From: an uncultured Kiloniellaceae bacterium
GTDB lineage: Bacteria > Pseudomonadota > Alphaproteobacteria > Kiloniellales > Kiloniellaceae
Direction of reading: 5' to 3'
Assembly (NCBI GenBank): GCA_947493695.1
Contig: CANLSF010000001.1
Location: 62,001 to 126,000, forward strand
Length of the DNA stretch: 64,000 bases
The translations under genes and the position numbers were made by a program. Positions 33,222 through 42,936 of this stretch are shown here, piece after piece (the first letter of the stretch is position 1; the number at the start of each line of letters is the position of its first letter). Under the pieces are notes generated by a model. That model did no database searches and was not told the DNA's origin. It worked only from the letters and a program-made list of their open reading frames with translations.

Positions 33222-33353
33222 CCTACGCATGATCTTTTGGCCTATTGATCCCAGCATCTCTTTTGCCGTTCTCTGATGAGCTTGCAGTTTGTTAGCGAGA
33301 TTGAATCAGTAAAAAGCGACGGCGCGCTGAGTGTGCGATCATAGGAGGCCTTC

Positions 33354-34544
33354 ATGAAATTGGCAGATTCCATAGCTTTGAGCCATGCTTTGCTCCCCGC
33401 CTCCAACCCGATACCGGACCTCGCTTATGTTCGCGACGGCGGATGCCTACCAAATCCCTTCTACACTGACGCAACGGTCTTCGAAGAAGAACAGAAACGG
33501 GTCTTTGCCCCCAACTGGTCCTGCGTCGGCTTTGGCAAGGATATTCCCAAGGCGGGCGATGCCAAACCGATAAGTTTTCTGGGAATTCCGCTACTGCTTC
33601 TGCGCGATAAAGCCGGAAGCATCCGAGTGTTCCAGAACGTCTGCCGCCACCGTGGCATGATCCTGGTTGATGAACCCACCAACTTTCGGGGCGTGATCCG
33701 CTGCCCCTATCACTCCTGGTGTTACAATCTCGAAGGCGAGCTTAAAACAACGCCACACCTGGGTGGGCCGGGCCAGAACGATCATCCTGCTGTCACCAAA
33801 AGCGAACTGGGTCTCTACGAGGTCCGCTCTACCGTCTGGATGGACCTGATCTTCGTCAACCTTTCGGGCGACGCCCCGGACTTCGAGGACGCCACTTCGA
33901 CACTCACGTCACGCTGGTCGGAATTCGAGGGACAAGCGGTCTTCCACGGCGGCCCCGATTCCTCCTTCAATCTCACAGTCGAGAGCAACTGGAAACTCGC
34001 AATCGAAAACTACTGCGAGAGCTATCACCTGCCCTGGATCCATCCGGGCCTCAACAGCTATTCGAAGCTGGAAGATCACTACAACATTATCGAGGCGGGG
34101 CATTTCTCAGGGCAGGGCACGACCGTCTACAATCCGAAGCTTGATGACTCAGGCCGAAATTTCTCCCACTTCAAAAACCTGCCCGAAAAGTGGTCGACCT
34201 GCGCCGAATATGTCGCGCTCTATCCCAATGTTCTGCTCGGCATCCACAAGGATCACTTCTACGCAATCCTGCTGGAACCCCTGTCGCACGACAGAACAGT
34301 CGAGCGAGTCGAGATCTACTACACAACTGCCGAGATGACCGAACCCGCTTGGGCGGATCTGCGTCAGCGCATCAGCGAGATGTGGAAAGAAATCTTCGTG
34401 GAAGACATCGGCGTCGTTCAGGGAATGCAGCGGGGTCGGCATGCGACGCAGTTCGACGGTGGCACGCTCTCGCCGGTCATGGACAGCGCGACCCATGCCT
34501 TCCACGCCTGGGTCGCAGAGCAGTTCAGCGCAAAAACAGCGTAA
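33354..34544 (+). CDS. Rieske non-haem iron oxygenase alpha subunit (glycine betaine/quaternary amine monooxygenase-like)
   Basis: A 396-residue protein with an AGGAGG ribosome site. The Rieske [2Fe-2S] ligands are C97-x-H99 and C117-x2-H120 (CRHRG, CPYHSW). The mononuclear iron motif is NYCESYHLPWIH with H225 and H230; E222 stands where many dioxygenases have Asp. These features and length resemble GbcA/CntA-type oxygenases that remove a methyl group from glycine betaine or split carnitine. The carnitine-to-betaine genes are convergent immediately downstream, favouring glycine betaine. The reductase partner (GbcB-like) is not in the window. Confidence 0.88.
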   Translation: MKLADSIALSHALLPASNPIPDLAYVRDGGCLPNPFYTDATVFEEEQKRVFAPNWSCVGFGKDIPKAGDAKPISFLGIPLLLLRDKAGSIRVFQNVCRHRGMILVDEPTNFRGVIRCPYHSWCYNLEGELKTTPHLGGPGQNDHPAVTKSELGLYEVRSTVWMDLIFVNLSGDAPDFEDATSTLTSRWSEFEGQAVFHGGPDSSFNLTVESNWKLAIENYCESYHLPWIHPGLNSYSKLEDHYNIIEAGHFSGQGTTVYNPKLDDSGRNFSHFKNLPEKWSTCAEYVALYPNVLLGIHKDHFYAILLEPLSHDRTVERVEIYYTTAEMTEPAWADLRQRISEMWKEIFVEDIGVVQGMQRGRHATQFDGGTLSPVMDSATHAFHAWVAEQFSAKTA

Positions 34545-34554
34545 CTCGGCAAAC

Positions 34555-36039
34555 TCAGCCGACCAGATCTTTGATACGCCGTCCGGCCGCACCCGGTTTT
34601 TCCAGTCCGGCGTGAGCTGCTGCAATCGCCTTCACCGGCGCGAGCACTTGAGGCAGCGCCGCGCAGGCACTCTGTGCCCTGGTGTCGACATGCAGCATCA
34701 TCTGTTCAGCGCTCGCGAGCTGTACGCCGTCTTTCCTGCGTTTCATGACATGGAACAGGCGCAGGCGCTTCTCGTCGTGCCCAAGAACTTGGGTATGCAC
34801 TTCAATGGGCTCCTCGGCGTGCACTTCGAGCAGATGCATGATGTGCGTTTCGACGGTGTAATAGCTGTGCCCCGCCGCCAGATAGGCTGCATCCACGCCT
34901 ATATAGCGATAGAAAGCGTCCGAAGCTTCCCCGAAGACCTGCAGGTAGCGGCTCTCGGTCATATGACCGTTGTAATCGACCCACTCGGGATCAACCATGG
35001 TCTGCAACAGCACCAACGGCTGGCTTAAGTCATCATCCGCCGCCATCACCTGGCCCTGCGCCTGGCCGAAGAGATTTGCCTCGTAGTTTTTGAGCACCGA
35101 ACCCGCTGCGAAATCGTTCTTCCGCAGGCTCTGAAGGATCGAGACCAGGCAATCGTCGCGCTTGCGTTCGTAATCGCGGATCGAAACCCCGGCGGCCTGG
35201 GCGTCAGACTGGGATACGACTTTTTCGATCAGATCGTCGGTCAGTTCAGGCGCTTCGAGTTTCGTCCAGGGCAACTTCAAAGCCGGACCGAACTGTTCCA
35301 TGAAGTGGCGCATCCCGGCTTCACCGCCCGCGAGCCGGTAGGTAAGGAAAGAGCCCATGAAGGCAAACCTCAGCCCGGCTCCATAGCGGAAGGAGTCGTC
35401 AATCTCCTCAACCGTCGCGATCCCGTCGTTGACCAGCCAAAGGGATTCCCGCCAGACCGCTTCCAACAGGCGGTCAGCCAGAAACCCGTCGATCTCCTTG
35501 CTTAGCGTCAGCGCCTTCATACCGACCGACTCATAAATCGCAGCCGCGTCCTGCTTGGTTTGCGCAGAGGTCAGGTCCCCGCCACAGACTTCGACCAGCG
35601 GCAGCAGGTAAACCGGATTGAAAGGATGCCCGACAACCAGCCGTTCCGGGTTCTCCATTTCGCTCTGCAGCCGGCTCGGCAGCAATCCCGAAGTCGAGGA
35701 GCCGATGATCACATCGGACGCTACCGCCCGGCTGACCCGGGCCAGTATCGAGATCTTCAGGTCTTCACGCTCGGGCAGGCTTTCCTGCACGAAGTCGGCA
35801 TCCCGGACCGCTTCTTCGATCTCGGTTACGACCTTGAGTGTCCCCTCCGCAATCGCGGAGCTGTAGGTCAGCTTTTTCTGCGCCCGCCGGGCATTGGCGA
35901 TCACCTCGCCAATCTTGCGCTCGGCCTCCGGGTCCGGGTCCGCGACGGTCACGTCCAAGCCGTTAAAGAGGAAACGGGCGGCCCAGCCCGCGCCAATGAC
36001 GCCGCCGCCGATCAAACCGACTTTTCGAATATCGCGCAT
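34555..36039 (-). CDS. cdhA: L-carnitine dehydrogenase fused to a hotdog betainyl-CoA thioesterase
   Basis: A 494-residue two-domain protein. Residues 1-315 form an NAD-dependent 3-hydroxyacyl-CoA-dehydrogenase-like domain: VGLIGGGVIGAGWAARFLF (NAD site), QESLPEREDLK, VVGHPFNPVYLLPLVEVCGG. Residues about 335-480 form a hotdog thioesterase: VDPEWVDYNGHMTESRYLQVF. Such fusions are known in alphaproteobacteria and combine carnitine oxidation to 3-dehydrocarnitine with hydrolysis of betainyl-CoA to glycine betaine. The BKACE gene that makes betainyl-CoA lies 37 bases upstream on the same strand, so the three reactions are in one operon. Confidence 0.92.
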   Translation of the reverse strand: MRDIRKVGLIGGGVIGAGWAARFLFNGLDVTVADPDPEAERKIGEVIANARRAQKKLTYSSAIAEGTLKVVTEIEEAVRDADFVQESLPEREDLKISILARVSRAVASDVIIGSSTSGLLPSRLQSEMENPERLVVGHPFNPVYLLPLVEVCGGDLTSAQTKQDAAAIYESVGMKALTLSKEIDGFLADRLLEAVWRESLWLVNDGIATVEEIDDSFRYGAGLRFAFMGSFLTYRLAGGEAGMRHFMEQFGPALKLPWTKLEAPELTDDLIEKVVSQSDAQAAGVSIRDYERKRDDCLVSILQSLRKNDFAAGSVLKNYEANLFGQAQGQVMAADDDLSQPLVLLQTMVDPEWVDYNGHMTESRYLQVFGEASDAFYRYIGVDAAYLAAGHSYYTVETHIMHLLEVHAEEPIEVHTQVLGHDEKRLRLFHVMKRRKDGVQLASAEQMMLHVDTRAQSACAALPQVLAPVKAIAAAHAGLEKPGAAGRRIKDLVG

Positions 36040-36076
36040 AACTCTCTTACCTTCCGTGCAGCCCTTGCGTTCAGGT

Positions 36077-36970
36077 TCAGCCGCGTTTGACCAGTTTCAG
36101 CTTCGCCCGCACTTCGTCAGGGCCCAGGATCTTGACGTTCATCCCTTCCAGGATGGTCACGGCCCGTTCAACCAGCGAACCATTGGTCGCCTTGACGCCG
36201 CGCGCGAGATAGAGATTGTCCTCCAGCCCGACCCGCACGTTGCCGCCACAGAGTGCGGCCTGCGCAACGAAGGGCAGCTGCATGCGGCCAATGGAAAAGC
36301 CGGAGAAGATCGAATCCTTGGGCAGGGCATTGACAAGAGCCTGGAAGGTCATGGGGTCGTCCGGCGCACCGTAAGGAATACCCATGCAGAGCTGGATCAT
36401 AATCGGATCGTCGAGCAGACCCTCGGAGATCAGGTGCTTGACGAAGACCAGATGTCCGCTATCGAAAACCTCAAGCTCAGGACGCACGCCCAGCTCCTGA
36501 ACCCGGCGCGCCATGGTCCGCAGCATGGAGGGTGTATTGGTCATGACATAATCACCGGCCAGGAAGTTCATGGTCCCGCAATCCAGCGTGCAGATCTCCG
36601 GCAGCAGCTGTTCAACATGCGCCAGACGCTCCAGAGGTCCGACCATATCGGTGCCGACCGGATTCAACGGCAGGGGAGATTCGCCCGCACCGAAGATCAC
36701 ATCACCGCCCATGCCCGCAGTCAGGTTGATCACAACGTCGGTGTCGGCTTCGCGGACACGCTCGACCACTTCCCAGAAGAGCTCAGGATCGCGTGAGCCA
36801 AGACCGGTTTCCGGGTCACGCACATGGATATGAGCGATAGCAGCCCCCGCCTTTGCCGCCTCAATGGCGGCGGCGGCAATTTCCTTCGGCGTGACCGGCA
36901 CATGCTCGCTCTTGTCAGCAGATTCGGCGGCACCGGTAACGGCGCAGGTAACAAACACTTCCCAGTTCAT
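36077..36970 (-). CDS. BKACE-family 3-dehydrocarnitine:acetyl-CoA cleavage enzyme
   Basis: A 297-residue protein from the ATG at 36970 with GGGAG upstream. It belongs to the beta-keto acid cleavage (DUF849) family: zinc-binding histidines in [19 protein letters not shown], then [22 protein letters not shown] and [17 protein letters not shown]. The carnitine member converts 3-dehydrocarnitine plus acetyl-CoA to betainyl-CoA and acetoacetate. Its position between the CdhA fusion and a CdhR-like regulator strongly supports this substrate. Confidence 0.93.
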   Translation of the reverse strand: MNWEVFVTCAVTGAAESADKSEHVPVTPKEIAAAAIEAAKAGAAIAHIHVRDPETGLGSRDPELFWEVVERVREADTDVVINLTAGMGGDVIFGAGESPLPLNPVGTDMVGPLERLAHVEQLLPEICTLDCGTMNFLAGDYVMTNTPSMLRTMARRVQELGVRPELEVFDSGHLVFVKHLISEGLLDDPIMIQLCMGIPYGAPDDPMTFQALVNALPKDSIFSGFSIGRMQLPFVAQAALCGGNVRVGLEDNLYLARGVKATNGSLVERAVTILEGMNVKILGPDEVRAKLKLVKRG

Positions 36971-37022
36971 AGGCTCTCTCCCAGTTTCACCTCGAATGTA
37001 GCGTGCTCCTCGATGAGAATTC

Positions 37023-37047
37023 GTATGATTTTCACCTAAAATCGTAC
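37023..37047. promoter_or_regulatory. Operator candidate in the carnitine divergent promoter
   Basis: GTATGATTTT (37023-37032) and AAAATCGTAC (37038-37047) match at nine of ten paired positions across a five-base spacer. It lies 13 bases before the regulator start and 53 bases before the BKACE start, ideally placed for control of both genes. Confidence 0.55.
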
Positions 37048-37059
37048 TATTTTCGCCAA

Positions 37060-38040
37060 ATGATGTCTCCCAAGTCTTTGCACTATGCCTTTCTGCTGCT
37101 GCCACAGTTCAGCAATCTCTGCCTGGCGAACGCAATGGAACCTCTGCGCGCGGCCAATCATTTTGCGGGCACCCGGCTCTATGACTGGTCTCTTGTCTCC
37201 CTCGACGGCGCAGCAGTCACGACCTCAAGCGGCATGAGTATCGCCACCGACAGCACGTTGAGCGATCTGGCCGCAGCGGACATACTCTTTGTTGTCGCCG
37301 GCTATGACTACCGGCGCCAGACATCCCGGGTCCTCAAGAGTGAACTGCGCCGGTTTGCGCGCAGTGGATGCGTCCTGGCAGGCCTCGACACGGGCAGCTA
37401 TCTGCTGGCCGCAGCCGGTCTTCTGAACGGGCAGCGGGCCACCATTCACTGGCAGGAGCTTGAGGCCTTTACCGAGGAATTTCTGGAAGTCGATGTGGTT
37501 CCCGACCGCTACGTCATGGAGAAGAAGCGCATCACGGCGGGCGGCGCCACCACGACACTGGACCTGATGTTGCGAATCATCGCGCGAGATTACGGTGAAG
37601 CCCAGGCCCTCGATGTCGCCGGTGTCCTGATCTACGACCAGCATTTGACCGCCGCAGATCCTCAGACCGGTCTGGCACTGCGGGGTGCCGGACGCCTGAC
37701 GTCAAAGCTCGTGACCACCATTGCGCTGATGCAGGAAACAATCGAGGCACCCTTGCCACTCGGCGAACTCTCCCGCAAGGCCGGTGCGTCGCAGCGCGAA
37801 CTTCAACGTCTCTTTCGTAATCAATTGCAGACAACCCCGCACCGATATTATCTGCATCTGCGACTCAGCGTGGCGCGAGGTTTGTTGCTGGAGACCACCA
37901 AAGACCTCAGCGAGATCGCAGCGCGTAGCGGTTTCAGCTCTGCCGCCACTCTATCCCATGCCTACGTCAGGCATTTTGGGCAGGCCCCTGCCATGACGCG
38001 ACGACTCAAGTCCCTACCGACATCGCGAGGGTATGGCTGA
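37060..38040 (+). CDS. cdhR: GlxA-family AraC-type regulator, CdhR-like
   Basis: A 326-residue protein from the first of two adjacent ATGs; no good ribosome site is visible and the in-frame extension to 37003 would cross the operator. The N-terminal DJ-1/PfpI-like domain ([20 protein letters not shown]) has [15 protein letters not shown], with Asp in the position of the nucleophile Cys. The C-terminal AraC domain has two helix-turn-helices ([41 protein letters not shown]). Such proteins activate carnitine or betaine catabolism in Pseudomonas, and this one is divergent from the BKACE-CdhA operon. Confidence 0.9.
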   Translation: MMSPKSLHYAFLLLPQFSNLCLANAMEPLRAANHFAGTRLYDWSLVSLDGAAVTTSSGMSIATDSTLSDLAAADILFVVAGYDYRRQTSRVLKSELRRFARSGCVLAGLDTGSYLLAAAGLLNGQRATIHWQELEAFTEEFLEVDVVPDRYVMEKKRITAGGATTTLDLMLRIIARDYGEAQALDVAGVLIYDQHLTAADPQTGLALRGAGRLTSKLVTTIALMQETIEAPLPLGELSRKAGASQRELQRLFRNQLQTTPHRYYLHLRLSVARGLLLETTKDLSEIAARSGFSSAATLSHAYVRHFGQAPAMTRRLKSLPTSRGYG

Positions 38041-38677
38041 TTTCAGTGAGCGAACGTCCGCTTTCGTCGGCCCAGCCGTTGAAGGCCTGCTGAACCGCGC
38101 GCATGGAGGATTTGGACCCAGGTGTTTTCTCCAACACACCCTCGCGGATCAGCGCTGTGACGACGTCCGGGGAGAGCATAAAGCTGTCCTTGCCGATCTG
38201 TCGCAAAAAGTATTGCGCCGTGGTTCCGCCCAAACGGCCACCGCGCTTCTTTAGCAGTTCAAGCAATCCGATGTAGTCATCTGAAGGCCAGGCCCCCAGG
38301 CGCTTGGCGGCGCTGCCATGTTCACGGGCAAGATCGGTGAGAAAGATCGCGTTGTCGCGCACGGCGAGGATCTTGGCCGCGTTGCGCACGATCCGCGTAT
38401 CTTTCACCAGGCGGTCCAGATCTTCGTCGGACATCAGCGACCAACGGCCCGGCGTGAAGCCTTCGAAGGCTTCTTCAAAGCCCGGCCACTTAGTCTCGAT
38501 AACCTTCCAGTTAAAGCCCGCCTGAAACACACTCTTCGTCATCCCGGCCAGCCAGCGATCATCACCCAGTTTGGTCAGCGTAGCTGCCGTCTTCGGTTTG
38601 GAGAGCAAGCCTTCGAGGGCCTCAGGGCCGCCCTTGCGTGCGGCAGCAATGGAAAAAATCTCTTCGAAACTGCGCAT
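38006..38677 (-). CDS. DNA-3-methyladenine glycosylase I-like protein lacking the zinc-binding cysteines
   Basis: A 223-residue protein from the ATG at 38677 (AAAGG nine bases upstream); an upstream ATG at 38719 would add 14 residues. FNWKVIETKWPGFEEAFEGF is the conserved TAG-family aromatic-rich segment that binds the flipped base. E. coli TAG holds a zinc with two Cys and two His at its termini; this protein contains no cysteine, so it is a divergent branch. It would excise alkylated adenine. The 3' end overlaps that of the convergent cdhR-like gene by 35 bases. Confidence 0.85.
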   Translation of the reverse strand: MRSFEEIFSIAAARKGGPEALEGLLSKPKTAATLTKLGDDRWLAGMTKSVFQAGFNWKVIETKWPGFEEAFEGFTPGRWSLMSDEDLDRLVKDTRIVRNAAKILAVRDNAIFLTDLAREHGSAAKRLGAWPSDDYIGLLELLKKRGGRLGGTTAQYFLRQIGKDSFMLSPDVVTALIREGVLEKTPGSKSSMRAVQQAFNGWADESGRSLTEISHTLAMSVGT

Positions 38678-38847
38678 CTTAAAGCCTTTGTGTGAAATCA
38701 ACGGTGCTGAAGTTGCCATATTCCAATAGCTGCAGGAGTGTGACGAGACAATCGGATCGCTTCTGACAAAACGTGATCACCTTCACGGGCTTGTGAAGTT
38801 CTGAAGCAGGCGAAGATTCTCAATCTGCTTATGTTATTCAGATGCAC

Positions 38848-40509
38848 ATGCCAAAATCCAGCCTGCGCAAGCGCGCCGCACGAAACCTTTCTCTGGCCGG
38901 AGCAATCCTCTTGGCTCTCGGTCTGGAGGTATCCGCTCAAACCATCCCGCCAAACGTATCGGAACTCCCGGTCCTCACGCGCACAGGCCCCTGGCCGGTG
39001 ATCAGCCAGATGGCGATTTTCCGCGACCGGCTCTGGTTCACCAACAGCGTCAAGGGCGTCGATCACAACTCGGCGGAAATCTACAGCTTCGATCCGGCGA
39101 CACAGGACACAGAGTACGAACGCCATCTCTGGAGTCAGGATGCGGGCAATCCTTTCGTTGCCGGGGGCCTCCTCTACTGGCCATCGGAAGATCCGCGCCT
39201 TTCGCCAGGCTGGGGCGACTTTCAGGTCACCAACGGCACGGATTGGGCGACGGGTCAGATCACCACGGCGCGCATGTTCCACGTTTTTGCCATGGCGGAG
39301 CTGAACGGGGAGCTGATCGCCGCGACATCGGCCTGGCGCGCGGGCCTGCAGGCCTCGTCTGATCAAGGGAAAACCTGGCGCGAAGCCTACGATCACCCCA
39401 CACCGGATCAGCGCGTGTCGCGGATTGTGGATCTGGTTGAGATCGGAGGTTTTCTGGTCGGCCACCTGAGAGGACCCGAGGGCCGGAAGCTGATCCGATT
39501 TGACGGCACGACAGTCAGCGATCTGCCGGGTTGGCCACAAAATCTGGCAATGTCCGAGGTGGTCCGACACGGGAACTACATATACGGGCTGGTTCAGGAT
39601 GACGCTGGCGCAAGCTTATGGCGCAGCGACGGTAACAGCTCGGAAGCGGTCAACGGAGTTATCCAGGGCTGGCGCCCCTTCGATCTGGCATCGGATGGCA
39701 AAAGCCTCTGGGCCATTTCCGACAGCAGCAACGGCGGCAGGCTCTGGCGCAGTGATAATGCCACCGACTGGTCACTTGCCGGAGATCTTCCGGACGGTGA
39801 GCCCTATGATGTGGTCGCCTCGACCAAAGCAGTCTATGTCGGCGGTGCAGGCGTGGATGGGCAGGGAATTCTCTGGGGCCTGATACGTGAGTCTCCGAGC
39901 CCGGACAACAGTGACATCACCGAGCTGCCGGACCTGCGTCCCCGACCGACCACACCCGTGACCGACTGGACAATCCACGCAAAAAACCTCGACCAGGCCC
40001 TTTCCGCGCGGGAAAGCTACAGTGCGTCTGAGCGCCCGATCCGGGATCTTGTCTTCAATGCCGCAACCTCATCACCACCCCCGGACTTCTTTGATCAAAG
40101 GCTTGAAACCTCCCGCCCTCAGGGACGCATCAACCCCTTCCGTGATGTCGTCGTCGATCCCTTGGGCGATATCGGTGCGTCCACCCTTCTGTGGGCTATG
40201 GCAATCTCAGGCCAGGGAAAGGTCCCGACTGCCCTGATCGCCGCTCCCTGGACCAAGGCGGAGAACGGGGCCGCCAAATACTTCGATCCTCAGCCGACGG
40301 CCATGTGGGCCGCTGCGGAACTGGGGCAGAGAGACCGGGAAACGATCAGCGCACTCATTTCGCGCTTGTCGCAGCCGGATGATCCGTTATGGCTGAAAGG
40401 CGATGCGATTGGCGCCCTCACAGTCCTCACCGGTCGAAACTTCGGCTTTGACCTCGAGGCGTGGCAGTCCTGGTGGCTGAACACTGCGACAAGTTGGCCG
40501 GAAAGCTAA
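38848..40509 (+). CDS. Exported protein of unknown function, probable beta-propeller with helical C-terminus
   Basis: A 553-residue protein starting at the second ATG (38848). It has a signal peptide (RNLSLAGAILLALGLEVSAQ). Residues 40-340 contain repeated blade-like units with Trp and Ser-Asp turns (RLWFTNSVKGVDHNSAEIY, LQASSDQGKTWREAYD, SLWRSDG, RLWRSDNATDWS), suggesting a propeller of the sialidase/BNR type. Residues 400-550 are helical and end with GRNFGFDLEAWQSWWL, reminiscent of HEAT-like eukaryotic-style repeat tails. I do not recognise the family. It stands alone between the glycosylase and the MFS operon. Confidence 0.8.
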   Translation: MPKSSLRKRAARNLSLAGAILLALGLEVSAQTIPPNVSELPVLTRTGPWPVISQMAIFRDRLWFTNSVKGVDHNSAEIYSFDPATQDTEYERHLWSQDAGNPFVAGGLLYWPSEDPRLSPGWGDFQVTNGTDWATGQITTARMFHVFAMAELNGELIAATSAWRAGLQASSDQGKTWREAYDHPTPDQRVSRIVDLVEIGGFLVGHLRGPEGRKLIRFDGTTVSDLPGWPQNLAMSEVVRHGNYIYGLVQDDAGASLWRSDGNSSEAVNGVIQGWRPFDLASDGKSLWAISDSSNGGRLWRSDNATDWSLAGDLPDGEPYDVVASTKAVYVGGAGVDGQGILWGLIRESPSPDNSDITELPDLRPRPTTPVTDWTIHAKNLDQALSARESYSASERPIRDLVFNAATSSPPPDFFDQRLETSRPQGRINPFRDVVVDPLGDIGASTLLWAMAISGQGKVPTALIAAPWTKAENGAAKYFDPQPTAMWAAAELGQRDRETISALISRLSQPDDPLWLKGDAIGALTVLTGRNFGFDLEAWQSWWLNTATSWPES

Positions 40510-40651
40510 GCAGCTGAAATATAAATACTTTATGCAACCTCAACCACCTATTTCCGAGGTAATTCGTCGAGCACGCCGAATCTAGCGGCCTTCAGGCATC
40601 CAAAAACACCCCACCTGCGTATAGAGACCGTTCAACAACAGAGGCAAGCCA

Positions 40652-42232
40652 TTGCAATGCATGGCAAAGCCTCTTGAAAGTCAGTCAGGCGTCCCGACGC
40701 CTGCCGTGCTTCACGAAAGAACGGTAGAGATGGATCAAGCAGCTGAAAGAGGTGGGAAAGAGGCAGGCGCGGCAGCGCAAGTCCTGACTCGTGCACTTTC
40801 AGCCAGTATACCGCTGCCGTTCTCCATCATGCTCGGATACGGTTTTCTGGCCTTCCCGCTTGCCGCGACCGTGCTGAGCCTTCAGGTGTTCCTGCCCACC
40901 TACTATGCCCAGGCGACCGGACTCAGCCTGACAATGATTGGTGGCGTGCTGCTGATTGCGCGCCTCTGGGATACGGTGACCGACCCAATCGTCGGGTATC
41001 TCTCGGAAAGAACACCGGCGCGCTTCGGACGCCGCCGCCTGTGGGTGCTGATCGGCAGTCCCTTGATCGCCATCTCGGTCTGGATGCTGTTTCAACCACC
41101 CGAAGACCCGAGCGCTTTTTATCTCCTGGGCTGGGCAATTGTGATTTATCTCGCGGGCACTGCCGTTGTGGTTCCCACCTACGCCTGGGGTGCCGAGCTC
41201 TCGCCAGACTATAACGAGCGCAGCCGGATCAGCGGCGCACGGGTCCTCTTTGGTCTGCTCGGAAGCCTGGCAGCCCTGACCCTGCCGCTGGCTCTCGGAC
41301 ATGACACCGATGCCGCACCGGCAGGCGGGGCCTCCGCCACGGAAAATCTCGGACTGATCCTCCAGAGCAATAGCCTGATGATCGTCGCCAGTCTGGTCTT
41401 GGCGGTCGCCATCTGCTGTCTCTTTGTGCCCGACACCGGAAAATCGAAACTGCCGAAGGGTTCGGTTCTGGCCAGCTTCTCGCTCTTCAAGCAGGCACCG
41501 CCGGTACGCCAGTTGATGATCAGTTACCTGCTCAACGGAATTGCCAATGCCTTGCCGGCAACGCTCTTCCTGCTGTTCGCCACGCACGTGCTCGGGGCCG
41601 CTGATCAGGCCGGCTTCCTGCTCGTGGTCTACTTCGGTGTCTGTGCGCTGTCGGTCCCGCTCTGGGTGCTGGCTTCACGACGCTGGAGCAAACATGCCGC
41701 CTGGCGGATCGCCATGACCGCAGCCTGTCTCGCCTTTGTCTGGGTTCCTTTTCTCGGTTCAAGCGACACCACGGCCTTTCTTGTGATCGTTATCGCCACG
41801 GGCGTTGCCGCCGGGGCCGACCTGGTTCTCCCGGCAGCAATCCAGGCGGATCTTGTGGATTGGGACGAAGACAAAACAGGTTATCGCCGCACAGGGATCT
41901 TTTTCGCGGTCTGGGGGACCGCATCAAAGCTGACCTTCGCCATCGCCATCGGTCTGGCCTTTCCTTTGCTGGATCTCGCGGGTTTCACCGCAACCGGCGA
42001 GAACGGAACAGGTGAGCTGCTGGTTCTGTCCTTGCTTTATGGCGGTCTGCCGGTCGCCCTGAAGATTTCGGCGGTGTTGCTGATGCGGAATTATCCGATC
42101 ACGCGCGCCGTGCATGAGGAAATCCGGCAACGCCTGACGCAGCGCCAGGTTCGGGAAGATGAAGAATCCCGCGGCGCAACACCTGAAATCAACAGGGGCG
42201 CGGAAAATTTCCAGCCGGCGGCGCAGCGCTGA
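40652..42232 (+). CDS. MFS transporter of the GPH (MelB-like) family
   Basis: About 526 residues; a TTG at 40652 has GAGG seven bases upstream, while ATGs at 40661 and 40730 are alternatives. Twelve hydrophobic helices are visible. The loop 2-3 region RLWDTVTDPIVGYLSERT is the GPH cation-coupling signature (D-x-x-x-D-P), and GRRRLWVLIGSPL is the MFS A-like motif. GPH carriers symport sugars with cations, but relatives beside DUF3833 genes are uncharacterised. DUF3833 and DUF6134 genes follow closely on the same strand. Confidence 0.9.
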   Translation: MQCMAKPLESQSGVPTPAVLHERTVEMDQAAERGGKEAGAAAQVLTRALSASIPLPFSIMLGYGFLAFPLAATVLSLQVFLPTYYAQATGLSLTMIGGVLLIARLWDTVTDPIVGYLSERTPARFGRRRLWVLIGSPLIAISVWMLFQPPEDPSAFYLLGWAIVIYLAGTAVVVPTYAWGAELSPDYNERSRISGARVLFGLLGSLAALTLPLALGHDTDAAPAGGASATENLGLILQSNSLMIVASLVLAVAICCLFVPDTGKSKLPKGSVLASFSLFKQAPPVRQLMISYLLNGIANALPATLFLLFATHVLGAADQAGFLLVVYFGVCALSVPLWVLASRRWSKHAAWRIAMTAACLAFVWVPFLGSSDTTAFLVIVIATGVAAGADLVLPAAIQADLVDWDEDKTGYRRTGIFFAVWGTASKLTFAIAIGLAFPLLDLAGFTATGENGTGELLVLSLLYGGLPVALKISAVLLMRNYPITRAVHEEIRQRLTQRQVREDEESRGATPEINRGAENFQPAAQR

Positions 42233-42271
42233 TGAAAAAACGCGAGGGAACGCGCAGAGGAGATTACGAAG

Positions 42272-42913
42272 ATGATACGGGGGTTTCTTTTTCTACTGGC
42301 CGCACTGTCGGTCGCATCATGTGGTGGATTGAAATTGGAAGACTTTATGAAGGCGGAACCCGCGTTGAAACTCGAAGAGTACTTCGTTGGCCAACTCAAG
42401 GCCTGGGGCCATTTCCAGGATCGCTTCGATCGCGTTCGCAGGCGCTTCACCGTGGACATCGAGGGCACCTGGGACGGCGAAACGCTGACCCTGACTGAGG
42501 ACTTCGTCTACGACGATGGCGAGGAAGAGCGGCGGGTGTGGACACTGCGCAAAACCGGTCCTGACGACTGGGAGGGCAGCGCGGCAGGAGTCGTGGGCAC
42601 TGCAAAAGGCAAAGTCTCAGGGAACGCCCTGAACTGGACCTATTACTTCGATCTGCCGGTGGGCGACAGCACCCTGCGCGTAAAATTCGACGATTGGCTC
42701 TGGCTGCAGGACGAGCGCGTCATGATCAACCGCGCCTACGTATCCAAGTTCGGCATCAAGGTCGGTGAAGCCCTGATCTTCTTTTCCAAGGATCCGGGAC
42801 AGCAAAGCAGCATCGATGACGACAGCTCCGAGAAAACCGCAGTTCTGAGGGACTTCGGATCACGCCAGCAAATGCACGACGTGAAGGCCGCCGCAGGCGC
42901 CGGTCGCTTCTAG
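42272..42913 (+). CDS. DUF3833 lipoprotein
   Basis: A 213-residue protein. The lipobox VASC at residues 14-17 follows a hydrophobic stretch, so it should be lipid-anchored. The DUF3833 core includes LKLEEYFVGQLKAWGHFQDRF, FTVDIEGTWDGETLTLTEDF and a WLWLQDERVMINRAYVSKFG segment. It looks like a lipocalin-like beta-barrel. DUF3833 genes often sit with photolyase and fatty-acid-modifying genes in light-stress loci; function unknown. Confidence 0.88.
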   Translation: MIRGFLFLLAALSVASCGGLKLEDFMKAEPALKLEEYFVGQLKAWGHFQDRFDRVRRRFTVDIEGTWDGETLTLTEDFVYDDGEEERRVWTLRKTGPDDWEGSAAGVVGTAKGKVSGNALNWTYYFDLPVGDSTLRVKFDDWLWLQDERVMINRAYVSKFGIKVGEALIFFSKDPGQQSSIDDDSSEKTAVLRDFGSRQQMHDVKAAAGAGRF

Positions 42914-42936
42914 GATTTGATTGAGGAAACCACCCC

